This document shows positions 22,436 to 32,775 of a stretch of 64,000 nucleotides of DNA, one piece after another; positions within the stretch are counted from its first letter, which is position 1; every line of letters starts with the position of its first letter. The notes under the pieces were generated by a model. It was not told the origin of the DNA and made no database searches. It saw nothing but the letters and a program-made list of their open reading frames with translations. The translations under genes were made by a program, and so were the position numbers. Location: contig OZ010786.1 of assembly GCA_963932465.1 (NCBI GenBank), forward strand, positions 595,437,038-595,501,037, read 5' to 3'. The DNA is from Maratus speciosus. Its lineage: Eukaryota; Arthropoda; Arachnida; Araneae; Salticidae.

Positions 22436-23722
22436 ACTTTGAAGAGACAGAAAACAACTTTCCAAAATTTAATTTTATAAATGCTTACACATTTTCTTTA
22501 ATTGCTCACTTTAGTTTATCCCTCAAACATGGATAAGATTTCCGACTTTTTGCACACCAGTAAAATCTTATAGAAAATGTTGTTCTTTGAAATCGCAAAA
22601 CTTTTCCGATTAAATAAAATAACTTTTTCTCTAAGATTATACTGATATGCAAAATGTCGGAATTCTCATCCCTGCTCAAAGATCCCCAATCTTTTTGAAA
22701 TGATCTTTCAACATTGAAAACTACCTGTCGTTTGCAAAGCAAATAAACAATGCATACATATTTTAAATTTCTATTTATCTTTATTTATGCTCCAGGTGTA
22801 AATAGCTTTTAAAAATTATCTCTTACAAAATTTAGTCTATGAATACAAGAAACACATTTTCCGTCAGTTTTTAAAAAGTCCGTTTAAAAATATATATTCC
22901 AGTTCAACTTATTGAATAGCGAATTTTTAACGGTACATAATTAAAAGTAAAATGAATTGTTCAGAAAGAAGGTACAGACTTTGACTTCATAAAATATGTT
23001 TTTAGTTTTAATTACCCTAAGGCTCTATTCATTTATATATCAGGAAAAATAACCACATGTCCGTTGCTTCATGTTTTTACATTCCGTAAAAAATATATAT
23101 CTTAAGATTTAAACAATTGAATTAACTCAGAATGACAGAATAATTGTTATGCTTAGTCCGAGTTTAAAGTTTTGCTATATGTATTACTTTTCATGCATGG
23201 ATACTAATTTATAATTTAGAAGGAAATCAGTTAAAATGTTTATTAATTTAAAATGTTAATGTTAAGGGAAATGATTATTCTTCAGTTCTTTCTTTTTATT
23301 TCATTTGTATTTATGTAAACACATTTGAGTGAAAAATTTTAATATGTTTATTGAAACATTTAAAATTTTCTAAAAAATGTGATCGTTGGAAATTATGCAA
23401 GAATGAACAATTCCTACACATGGATTATTTTAACAAAAAACAAAAAGGGAAATTTCACGTTTCAAATGATTGCTTAATCATTGATGAGAAAACTCCGCAC
23501 GGCCACTTGAGCATTCGATTGTACTTAACATTGAGTTTATTATATTTAAAATCGAATATAAAAATCACGCTGCAATAAATAATGATAAAAAGGAAATTTT
23601 TAACTTATTTTTAAATTTTTCAGCAAATACATACTGAATATTTTATTACATAATTGTTCTTTATTTCAATATAAATATTTCCTTTGGATGAAGCAATAAT
23701 TCTAATAACGCATAATCTAATG

Positions 23723-24179
23723 TACAAGGTGACCATAATTAAACTGACAGCAGTCAGAGTATTCTGTAGCGCGATCTAATTGTGAGAATGACGCCAAATT
23801 TTGTAAGAAGATTAAACAAGACAGTGGACAAAGGATTCCGCGGAAAAATATTTAGTTCCAACACTCACCACTAAGGGAATATGTGGCGCTGTGTAAGAGA
23901 AAAGAAAGCTTTAAAAATACGGAATCAATACTAAAATAGTGAAATGTGCTAAATAAAAAGGTAACTTTATTTCAGTGTTAATTCAGCATTTTTGTAAACT
24001 TTCTTTTCTGTTACGCAGCGCCACTCATTCCCGTAGCGGAGACTTTTGAAACTATTTTTTTGCGGAATCCTTAGTTCCCGTCTTGTTTAATCTTATTGCA
24101 AAATTATGCGTCATACTCACAATTAGACTGCGCTGCAGAACACTCTGAGTACTGTAAGTTTAATTATAGCCACATTGTA
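23723..24179. mobile_element. Palindromic mariner-type MITE (ACAAGGTGACCATAATTAAAC)
   Basis: Arms of about 200 bp are inverted: TACAAGGTGACCATAATTAA on the left, inverse of TACAATGTGGCTATAATTAA on the right, with GTGGCGCTG and AGATTAAACAAGAC inside each arm. It is bounded by TA. ACAGGGTGxCCATAATTAAAC-type ends are common in arthropod mariner-like elements. Copy 2 has an (AT)n tract at the equivalent point (about 50910). Confidence 0.8.
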
Positions 24180-25166
24180 TTATTTTTAATTCTAATAATA
24201 TAATATTAACAATACTAATCTATAATACTTATTTTTTACAAGATAACTAAATTGGATGTCTAGTTGGAACTCTGAGTAGAATAGCTGGGTTGGATAGTCT
24301 TCACTTTTTCGATTTGCATTTAAGGTTTTTTTTTTTTTTTTAATATAAATTTAGTATGACTTTACTAAACCAGTTTGGAAACTGAAAGTAGTCTCATTTT
24401 TAAAAAAAAACTGGAACCCAAATCGAAAAAGTGCAAACTAACAACGTTAGAATAGAATTTTAAAAAATCGTAATGTTTTTTAAGCTTTTTAAAAAGTCTA
24501 ATTTTTTATCTTTTTGCAATATTTAATTTTTTTTTCCTTTTTTACCATTAACCTGTTTGAACGCAATTCGTTTCTCCGTCCTTTGATGCTGACGCCTGAT
24601 GATATTCAATAGAACTTTCGATTCATCTCCAACTTATTTTGTTTTAATATTTGTGTGTACTCACTGGATGGCACCACTCCCGTTTTCCAATCATGTAATT
24701 GATGAAGACTCAACAAATTCTCTCTCACGCACGTGGCAAAATGTTGACCACCGTAGCTGTAGTTTTCGAAATTGTAAGTAAATATTTTTTGTGATAGGAT
24801 TCATCTCTGTCCTTTTCCAAAGAGTAAAACAAGTTAGTTATGTGTTTTTATTTTAATTTATAAAAAAGATAAAATATTATTTAATATATATTATCAAATG
24901 TTGCTGATTGAAATACATTCGAGTTTAATTATATATATTTTAATGTAATGAAAAATGACGCACAAAAATTAGTAACTATATGTAAAGATGGTTTTGTAGT
25001 CTCACTTTTTACTCAATTCTTGGCGTGCTAAAGTTATAGAAAAATGACATACACGATTGTATTCCCGATGAGCATACAACGTTTATGAATATTTAGAACA
25101 TGTATAGAATTTAATTATAAATAAAATATTCAATTTTAAATCCTTTTTTTTTTCGTTTATCGGGCG
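24180..25166. other. Block D start, otherwise unassigned
   Basis: 24240-24470 matches 51060-51230 (TAGTTGGAAC..CTGAGT, then CACTTTTT, then AAAAACTG.AACC.AAAT.GAAAA). After that no match was found in this window. The open frame 24599-24781 has no recognisable motif. Confidence 0.5.
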
Positions 25167-25350
25167 CAGGGTTCGTACGGGTCATTGAACTTCCAGACTG
25201 AGAAATTCTTCGGTACCAGTATTTTACTACAGAAAATCTCTCCTTAAATAAGTCGAAATTTCGCCCGTTTAAACTAGATTTAGTAAACTAGATTCAATGT
25301 AAAAATACTAATACTTGGCTTTGAAAATAACAGTACCCGTACGAACCCTG
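25167..25350. mobile_element. hAT-like MITE, CAGGGTTCGTACGGGT ends, copy 1
   Basis: TIR CAGGGTTCGTACGGGT on both sides (16 bp). Other copies at 50263-50439 and 58441-58618. The TSD is not preserved at this copy. The interior holds the shared core with GGTACC-type edges (ACAGAAAATCTCTCCTTAAATAAG). Confidence 0.85.
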
Positions 25351-25480
25351 CTTCCAATACTCTATTGTTTGTATTGCACTTATGTTATTTAACTCACAAA
25401 TATTGCATTCATTTAAAACTCATTTAATTTTATATTAGGAATCATTTTAATTTAAAATGCATGCATTAAATGTCGTACTA

Positions 25481-25797
25481 ATAACCTTTTTGCTGCGTAA
25501 TTGTTTAATCAAATAGCTTCAAAAATTGCGTATTTCGTTCTTTCGTGACGAGCGTCTTTTAAGAATTTTTATTCTTTTGTCACCGGTTTTTCAAAACAAA
25601 TTATTTTTTCTAATTTAATCGGGAAAATGCTCCGATTAAATAAGCCAAAATTTACAGTAAAAAAATAACTGGTGGGAAAAATCAATGAGGGTTAATCAGA
25701 CGTAAAAAATATATCCCGAAGAAAATTTCGGGTTGCGCAAATTTTGCTACTTTTACGTTGCCCGACGAAATATCGGACTGCGCAGAAAGAGGGTTAA
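25481..25797. mobile_element. TTAACCCTCTCGCTGCG family, copy 3
   Basis: Ends ATAACCTTTTTGCTGCG (decayed) and CTGCGCAGAAAGAGGGTTAA. Its interior (25580-25677) is close to that of the TTAACCCCTTCGGG family: GTCACCGGTTTTTCAAAAC, GGGAAAATGCTCCGATTAAA, CAGTAAAAAAATAACTGGTG. This shows that two TTAA families share one core. Confidence 0.8.
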
Positions 25798-25889
25798 GCG
25801 AGCAAGTATTGCTCATTTATTTGTTTAAATATTTTGCGATTCTAGACAATAGCTTCAATAATATTCCTAAAATTGCCAGACTGGATTTT

Positions 25890-26101
25890 TTAACCCCTTG
25901 AGGGGCACCGGTATATATTATATACCACCTACGATTAATGAAGTTTTACACCGGAAAAATTTTATAAAATTTTACTATTCTAATTTTGGTGGAAAAAAGA
26001 CCGTAAAATTGCTTTTACCTATTTTGAAATAGAATTTTTCAAAGATTCCGGTGGGAATTCAGCATTTCACAAATGCAATTGCTTGCCTCTCAAGGGGTTA
26101 A
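25890..26101. mobile_element. TTAACCCCTTGAGGGGC family, copy 1
   Basis: Ends TTAACCCCTTGAGGGGC and GCCTCTCAAGGGGTTAA. At 212 bp it contains CACCGG.....CCGGTG-edged core sequence (25949-26056). Its size and layout are the same as the copies at 26652-26864 and 27544-27752. The CCCCTTGAGGGG end is itself a small palindrome. Confidence 0.88.
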
Positions 26102-26149
26102 AAAACACAAAAAGCCAATTAGAGAAGCCCTGTTAAAAATTCAATCACG

Positions 26150-26462
26150 AATTTCAAATTGTTACTCACTCACAGAAGATGAATCTTGTTTACCAGATTT
26201 ATTCCAAAATATTTTTGTTAAAGCTTGTTTGGATGTATATGTGTACTTAAAAAATAGTCGCGATGTAATTTTAGTTTCCGCGCAAAGGGTAATAATTTTT
26301 TCGTAGAATTTGTGCTTTTTCTCCCGAAATTAAAATGATATTGTGACTTTTTTTTATAGATATAATTTCATCAAAACAAACTCTAACAAAAATATTTTGA
26401 AATAAATCTGGTACACAAGATTCATCTTCCATAAGTGAATAAAGATTCAGAAATTATGAGCA
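26150..26462. repeat. Imperfect inverted repeat whose arms encode similar peptides
   Basis: About 75 bp at 26163-26240 recurs inverted at 26370-26450. Read outward-in, the plus arm gives SLTEDESCLPDLFQNIFV and the minus arm (read on its own strand) SLMEDESCVPDLFQNIFV. Both are open through the shared part. I do not recognise the peptide; it may be a decayed exon duplicated head-to-head, or chance conservation of a DNA repeat. Confidence 0.5.
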
Positions 26463-26594
26463 AGAGATGCGCAGGTAGTAGATATTCTGGGATATAAGGC
26501 GTCATAAAACCCCGCGTATTTGCGTTATCATCGTGTCCACAAGATGGCGCGACTCTATCAATTTACGCCAGATTCCAGCGTTAACATCGTACGC

Positions 26595-27010
26595 TTAACC
26601 CCTTCGGGACGAGCGTCTTTTACAGAGTTTTTAATATTTAATCACCGTTTTTTAACCCCTTGAGGGGCGGTGGAATATATTTTATCCCACCTAAGATTAA
26701 TGAAGATTTGCACCGGAAAAAAAATTATAAAATTTTACTTTTATAACTTCGGTGGAAAAAAAGTCGTAAAATTGCCTTTCCTTATTTTGAAATAATTTTT
26801 TTCTAAATTTCCGGTGGGAATTGAGCATTACACAAACGCAATTGCTTGCCCCTCAAGGGGTTAAAACAAAAATTTCTGCCTAATTGAATTGGGAAAATGC
26901 TCGGATTAAATAAGGCAAAATTTACAGTAAAAATTTACTGGTGAGAATAATCAGGGATTCTGAGCACCTTAAGCAGCAGGAATTGCCGCTCGTCCCCAAG
27001 GGGTTGTTAA
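26595..27010. mobile_element. TTAACCCCTTCGGGAC family, copy 1 (interrupted)
   Basis: Left end TTAACCCCTTCGGGACGAGC; right end GCTCGTCCCCAAGGGGTT (then GTTAA, slightly decayed). Compared with the uninterrupted copy at 52185-52392, the interior phrase CACCGTTTTTTAAAAACAG is split after TTAA by the 213-bp element 26652-26864. The rest of the core follows normally (GATTAAATAAGGCAAAATTT). Confidence 0.88.
26652..26864. mobile_element. TTAACCCCTTGAGGGGC family, copy 2 (nested)
   Basis: Ends TTAACCCCTTGAGGGGC and GCCCCTCAAGGGGTTAA, inserted into the TTAA of a TTAACCCCTTCGGGAC element. The host sequence is recovered exactly when one TTAA plus the insert is removed: a clean demonstration of TTAA target-site duplication and of relative age (this family younger than its host). 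Confidence 0.92.
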
Positions 27011-27326
27011 TAAGTATGCAGTTTTGAGGTTAGTCCTCGAAATTTCGTCGTATTTAGAAAAAGATTTTCTTTAAGAAAATATTGGTACTGGACAACTTCC
27101 TGGTCTTGAAATTTCAGGGCAGTACGACCGCTATATTTATCGCGGGAGACCGCAGAAGCAGTTCGAAACGTAGATATTATGTTTTAATCATCATATTTAT
27201 TTATACAAATTTATATAAAGGTTCTTGTTTTGTGTACCATTTAGTAATTTTATGTTTATTTTATGAATATTCCAATTTCATGGTGCAACTGTTCAACATA
27301 TGTTAACATCGATTTCAGCTATACTA

Positions 27327-27373
<47 letters not shown>

Positions 27374-27543
27374 CGTATAAAAATAATAAATTGCAGGTTT
27401 TAAATTTGAAGAGTTCCACAGTTTTATCCCGCGAGGACGTGCGCCGGGCCTGATAGACCCGGAGTGCGTACGGTTTTTACAATTGTCACCACTATCTTTA
27501 TAAAAGTAATCTTCAACTTCTTTTATCGCAAAATTACCTCCAA
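27011..27543. other. Unassigned stretch with long poly-A
   Basis: A run of about 43 A residues at 27330-27372 is followed by a GC-richer 100-bp stretch (GCGAGGACGTGCGCCGG). This could be the 3' end of a plus-strand retroposon, but I could not define its body. No gene motif was recognised in the open frames. Confidence 0.45.
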
Positions 27544-27752
27544 TTAACCCCTTGAGGGGCGGTGGGATAAAATATATCCGACCTAATTTAAACAAGATTG
27601 TCACCAGAAAATTTTAGCTAAATTTTATATTTTTAACTTTGGAGGAAAATCGGAGAATGATTGCATTTCATTATTAGAAAATAAAATTCTTCGATTATTC
27701 CGGCAAGAAACTCAATATTTAGAGGCATTTTTGCTTGTCCCTCAAGGGTTAA
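27544..27752. mobile_element. TTAACCCCTTGAGGGGC family, copy 3
   Basis: Ends TTAACCCCTTGAGGGGC and TCCCTCAAGGGTTAA. At 209 bp it is collinear with copies 1 and 2 but more diverged inside (CACCAGAAAATTTTAG and TTCCGGCAAGAAACTC). Confidence 0.87.
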
Positions 27753-27878
27753 GTAAGGTGACGTTATTTTCTTGTATTTATTGGTGACAAAATAAAAACC
27801 ATTCATACCCTGGGTATGCGCGCGTTCTCCCGGGTTCAAATTAGCTTCAGACTGTCTCCGCACGACTAGCGTGGTTTC

Positions 27879-28096
27879 ATAACCCTTTCACCGTCCGAGG
27901 GTTTTCCTGTATTTTTATAAGAATGCTTGTAAATTCCTGGATAAATATATTTATTAATCGCAGTTTGATGCTATAATATCTGTAATATCACTTCTTTTTA
28001 TATATGGTTCAAAATAAAATTCTGTTTAAAATATTTTTGTCTACGGCCATTTTAACATGATTTCTAGAAACGGAAAAATCCTGGCCAGCCGGTTAA
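27879..28096. mobile_element. Decayed TTAA element
   Basis: The left CATAACCCTTTCACCG and right CCGGTTAA ends are partly inverse (CGGTGAAAGG against CCGGCTGGCC). It lies where copy 2 (about 54735) runs on without it. The left target is mutated. Weaker than the other members. Confidence 0.5.
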
Positions 28097-28261
28097 AGCT
28101 CAATTTATTAAAGTTTCAAAATTGATGAATTATTACTTTTACGAACTCAGTTTGTACAAATATGTGGGAAAAAAGAACAAAAATGAAGTATTTTTTAAAA
28201 GCTTCACATGTAACAGGAAGTAATACTATGTAATTTTTGAATTTAGACCTATTCATTCAGA

Positions 28262-28688
28262 TTAAAAGAAAACAAGTTGGAAATTACACGCCAGACGCAG
28301 CAAATGAGGTGCGTTCGTACTATACCTAGTTTTTAAAATATTTTTTGCACCGCATATTGTACTGAATGTATATTTTAGTGCACTTAATAAGTACACATCA
28401 ATTTCATTCTCTTCAAAAGGCATTATAAAATGCATTTGAAATAATTTTTTTCGATTGGCAGTAATGTAATGAAAATTTTTTTACTCTTCCTGTAATTGAA
28501 CTACACATCCAATTTTCATAAAATCTGAAATGACCCGAAAAAATTTTGCAAGAATTATATATTTAAAATTTCACACTATTCGGTTGGGTAGCATTTGCTC
28601 TGTTATATACGGACGGACAGATAGACAGAAGGACCGAACGACGACTATAAGTGCTACGCATTTATAGAATAACGAACGCACCTAAAAA
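28262..28688 (+). mobile_element. Interspersed repeat ending in GACGGACAGA and AACGCACCTAAAAAG
   Basis: A related copy is at about 32280-32775. Shared 5' phrase: AAATT.CACG.CA.ACG..GCAAATGAGGT; shared 3' phrase: CTGTTATAT.C.GAC.GAC, then ACTATA.G.GCTACG.ATTTATA, then AACGCACCTAAAAAG. Block D copy 2 lacks it (about 55055-55070). No TIR; probably a retroposon tail, but no promoter or ORF was identified. Confidence 0.6.
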
Positions 28689-29039
28689 GAGTTTTGTCAG
28701 ATTGTGAATTACAATATAAGTATGTATAGTTTGATACCTGTGTATATTCGCTAAAGCTTGTTAATAAGAAAAACTGTGAGAAAACCTTTAAAAATTTTAA
28801 TTTAATACAGTCCTGACGGATTGTGTTGACAGGTTTCTTGCGTAAATCGGAACTCCAAATGTGATGGACACTACTAATTTCTCAAAGTTTATTTTGTCAT
28901 TCTTGATCGCAGATAATTCCTCTATTAGGTAAGACGAAGAAAATTACTTTAAAACACTGGTGTCCATACCATTTGTAGCCGCATTTACGCGGAACTTTTG
29001 GCAACACTAATGGCGGATGACGTGAATTATATATCTTTT

Positions 29040-29579
29040 CACCACCCCCCGACAGTGGCCGAGAGATTCTGATCTCGAAGATGGTAGATGGGAGGTGCTG
29101 GGTTCGAGCCCATTCGCTCCCGTCGGCCTAATCGTTCGGAGTTTCCAGTGGTTTTCTTCGAACCTTGGATATCCTTGCGTAAATACGGGTTAGGTTTCCT
29201 TAGAAAGGTACCAAGGAGGGCACTGGCCCTCGGGCCTCTATCCCTCGTGCTCATACAATCGGGCGTCATACAAACAACACAAACACAAACTCACCGCACC
29301 CTGGATACTAGGCATGAGCGCTGACACAAAAAGCGGTGATCCTGCGGATTTATTTCAAAATTTGTACGGTCTTTTAAAATTGAATACTAGTAATTTCGGA
29401 TAGTTTTCATCCTCTCATTTTTATTCATATTAAATAAATCAAAGAAAAACATTAGACAATACTGGTGTTTAATTTCAGTTGACCATACAGACGATTACAA
29501 AAGTTCACTTACGACAGCTGGCCTTTTGTGTGAGAGGCCTTTTATGTCAAAGGTCAGGCCAAATATTCAGGAGTCGGTG
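29040..29579. mobile_element. CACCGCCCCCTGAATAC family MITE, copy 2, split by a SINE
   Basis: The first ten bases CACCACCCCC (29040-29049) are separated by the SINE from CACCGCACCCTGGATACTAG (29292 onward). The right end CAGGAGTCGGTG closes at 29579. It matches 16466-16741 (TACTAGGC.TGAGCGCT). Removing the SINE restores one continuous element. Confidence 0.7.
29051..29291 (+). mobile_element. tRNA-derived SINE, copy 1
   Basis: Head with box A-like CAGTGGCCGAGAGATTCTG and box B-like GGGTTCGAGCCC, then a unique body (TCGTTCGGAGTTTCCAG, GGGTTAGGTTTCCTTAGA, CCCTCGTG) and an ACAAAC-rich tail. The full length is collinear with the minus-strand copy at 45126-45367. The host sequence CACC.C.CCC flanks both sides, consistent with a target duplication of about 10 bp inside the MITE end. 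Confidence 0.85.
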
Positions 29580-29906
29580 GTCTCTATGTAACTCCACTCA
29601 TAGGCGGTACTTTTGACTTTTATGTGTTATATTAATTCTCAAGCAATATACAGAATTCGTATCTATGCAATCAATGCACTATGCATATAAATACTTCAAT
29701 TAAAAACAGTTCCCTTATTTTATACTTTCATTTGTGATCATGTTTTCATCTATTGAGACGGAAAATCATTTAATTTTAAACGGCAACAATAAACTAACGC
29801 TTATAGGCGGCGTTCATGGTTCAAAATACGAAACCTAGATGTCACGAATGTAGTTTGATAAATTACCGACTGTTAAAATAGAAATAACAGTACCTGTTTT
29901 CGGTTA

Positions 29907-30448
29907 TTAACCCATTATCCGCTTGTGTTGCGTTGACTCAAGAGTAACATAGTACAGTACCGAATATTAGAATCGAAACAACAAAACATATTTTCTGTTA
30001 TTCACCCATTATCCGATGGTGTTGCGCGCTGAAGCAACTGTAAAATCAATCGTTCATGCTTAAAACACTCAAGATTCCATTATTTTTTAAATAAAAAAAT
30101 TGCATTGTTTAATAACAGAAACTTAGATAATTAAATAAAGCGAAGATTTCCTTTCAAAATTTGTGGTGACAAACGTTTTTCTGCAAAAAAGTTGAAGATT
30201 CTTATGTTTTAGTTTGGGCGGTTAACCCCTTAACCTACGATTTACTTTTAACAGCTCCACGTTTTGGCAAATCCATAGCTACCATTAAAATTTAATAGAG
30301 ATTTTCGGCTTGTTTAATCACGAAATTTCGACGATTAAATTAAACTATATTTACTGTAAAATTTTAGTGGTATGAAAAATTTACATTTGACTCGATTATC
30401 GTACGTGGGCTATGCCCGTCATTGTAGGGTAAGAGGTTAATGGGTTAA
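29907..30448. mobile_element. TTAACCCATTATCCGC element (host of a nested one)
   Basis: Left end TTAACCCATTATCCGC; right end split as GGGCGG + [30222-30440] + TTAATGGGTTAA. A second copy of the left phrase (CACCCATTATCCGATGGTGTTGCG) lies at about 30004, so the left end is duplicated. Non-coding. Confidence 0.7.
30222..30440. mobile_element. TTAACCCCTTAACCTACG MITE, nested
   Basis: Ends TTAACCCCTTAACCTACG and TGTAGGGTAAGAGGTTAA, with TTAA flanks inside another TTAA element. The core 30279-30373 is one of the clearest: ACCATTAAAATTTAATAGAG, TTTTCGGCTTGTTTAATCA, ATTTACTGTAAAATTTTAG. Confidence 0.82.
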
Positions 30449-30564
30449 AAATTAATAAAAAATAATCTTTTTCTTTGTTTTTCCAGAAAAATAAACGTAA
30501 TGTGAAAAAAATATTAAACTATATAAAACAGAACTTGTATTAATCGTTTTGATATAATCCAGAA

Positions 30565-31960
30565 TTTAGCAAATAATTTTCTATGGGCCTGAAATTAATT
30601 TAAATTGGCTGCGTGTAATACGATTTTTTAAATAAATCAAATATTTAAAAGTTTCAGTACACATACAGCATTAAATCAGTTGCCATACATTTTGAATATT
30701 TGCAGTGTTTCCAAAGAATTTGCAGAAAATTGAACGTGGATGAACAAAAAGTAAAAGTATATTGAAAACATTTTCAATCTTCTTGGAATGTAAGTAGAAT
30801 ATCAATCAGATTTTCGAAAGATATACTTCAAATTCGATTATAGAAATATGATAGAATTTAACAATGCTGTAACTTCCTTTCTGTTCCTTTAAAATTGTAT
30901 CTTGTAATCGATATAATGTAAATAAAAGTGAATAGTGAATATTGTTATGAATATTTATAGGAAGGGCGGAAATTTGTGTCAGCGTGACAGCATGTTTCAT
31001 AAATGCTGTGGCTGTTATGCTTACATGAATGTTAGACGATTTGTTATAAATAGTTTTCAGAAATATAAATTTACATTAGGAATTTTCTAATCTGGAAGTA
31101 CAAAAGAAAGTATGTAAATGTAACACGTTTTCATATTTAAAATAAAATCAATAGATTTTGGGATAATTACCGTACATCCCCATGTATGATTCTGATGAAA
31201 TTGGATATGTGAAATGAACGTATTTTATGAACCTAAAAACTGTCTATATCCTTTTAATACTTCTCAACATAGTTAAAAAGCTTTTATGAATTCGGTTTGC
31301 ATAATTGTCTGTCTTTATGCTATTTGTCCGTTCTCTAACTAGCATATATATTCTCGGATTAACATGAATTTTTTTATATGTTTCAATTTTGCTATAGAAT
31401 GTTTGGTATTGTAAATGAAGAGTCTAGCATTTATTTCTCGTGTATAGGGATACAAAATAATTCCGTTGCATTTTGGACTATGATAAAAGTCGTTTCCTGT
31501 GTTTTTCAATGATGTTGTAATACTTCAGACATAATGAAATTGGCGTCACTCAAATAGACTGGAACATGCTTCCTTAGATATGCAGTACACGTAACATTTA
31601 CAGTTCCTTTACTGGGACACGCAAAATAATTCCATCATATTATGATCTATGAGTGAAAATTGTCTGCGATGCATTTCAGTGATGTTATGATTTTTCAAAA
31701 AGAAGGATCCCTGAACAGCACTGCGACATACTTTCTGTAGATTGAGGAGTGCGCAGCTTTTATCTTCTTCACATAGAGATAAGCATAAGAAAATTTTGTT
31801 GCACGACTGAGTATGATTTCATGATTGACGAAATCTCTTAATAACAATATCTGTTAGAGTTAGAGAGAGCTTTAAATTCTATGTGTGATTATTCGTTCTT
31901 CTTTTCTTTGCATAATATATAGTTCGTTGTTTACACCCTTACGAAACAAAATACAACGAC
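30565..31960. repeat. Segmental repeat block A, copy 2
   Basis: Collinear with 4745-6480 and 58070-60470, and free of large insertions, so it is the cleanest reference for block A. It has two ACAGGG-type units (about 31445, 31610). It ends with CGTTGTTTACACCCTTACG, the counterpart of TTGTTTACACCCTACGTAAA at about 6398. Confidence 0.82.
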
Positions 31961-32279
31961 CAGGCTCGTACGATGCTTTCGTACTGCAATCTTTAAATTT
32001 ATTTTCTGATACATTTCTCATCAGTTTCTAATTACTTGCAATTTTTTAAATCAAACAATTTGTTTTAACGAAATATAAGTGTATATGTCAAAAGCCTTTT
32101 TAAAAATCTTTCTTACGAAACCGCGTTTATTCATATGCATAAAAAAGTGATGCTGGCATCATAAATAATGATTATGATGATACGTAACCTAAAAGTATAA
32201 CGAAAATTCAGTATGGAATGCCAGACGTGGGCAAAAGATCCTATCCAATGATACCTTATTCGTTGTTGTATGCTGCGTG

Positions 32280-32775
32280 TTAGTTGAGAACAAGTGAGAA
32301 ATTGCACGTCAAACGTGGCAAATGAGGTAAGTTCGTACTGAAAGTAATTTTATAACTTTTCAGACCTTGGAGGAATAGCTGTTGCACTCTTATGCAAAAA
32401 TTCAGGCATACAAAATTTAATACGAATCTATGTACTAAATTCTGTAACACGGATATAATATGACCCCATCTTAAATAGGACGTAATTGCCATGGCAACCT
32501 AGAATCATCACCTATCATGGGATATCATTCAATTAATTGCGTAGAATAGGATTTAATAGAATAAAGAAAACTTTTATTACTATCTTTTTAAGTTTTGATT
32601 CGATATTCATAGAATTTAAAATAACTCAACAAAATTCTGCTAAGATTATATATTTTAAATTCCAACCAATTCGGCTAAGTAGATTTTGCGCTGTTATATG
32701 CAGACAGACGGACCGACCACACGACAACTATAGGCGCTACGTATTTATATAATTACGAACGCACCTAAAAAGGGG
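32280..32775 (+). mobile_element. Interspersed repeat ending AACGCACCTAAAAAG, copy 2
   Basis: Related to 28262-28688 at both ends (GAGAAATTGCACGTC; GACAGACGGACCGACC; CGAACGCACCTAAAAAGG). The mid-part is longer here. The 5' boundary is uncertain. No ORF with recognisable motifs. Confidence 0.55.

Larger units (their letters stand above)
18945..23722. repeat. Segmental repeat block C, copy 1
   Basis: Collinear with 36260-38809 plus 49289-50905. Anchors include CTTTTTGGTTATCAATGTG, AGCAATATAAGTGTGATTAA, CACTTTAAATTGTGCATG, CATAGCTATGCTTAAAA and TTTCCAAAATTTAATTTTATAA. Transposon insertions differ between the copies. No gene recognised. Confidence 0.82.
28097..30560. repeat. Segmental repeat block D, copy 1
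   Basis: 28100-28160 matches 54745-54800 (ATTGATGAATTATTACTTTTACGAA), 28690-28850 matches 55075-55170/56130, and 29580-29900 matches 56190-57900 (TATACG/CTATGCAATCAATG; CTAGATGTC.C.AATGTAGT). No gene recognised. Confidence 0.75.

Noticed and set aside
29039..29324. Overlapping ORFs on both strands
   Set aside because: Both are translations of the SINE, which is non-coding.
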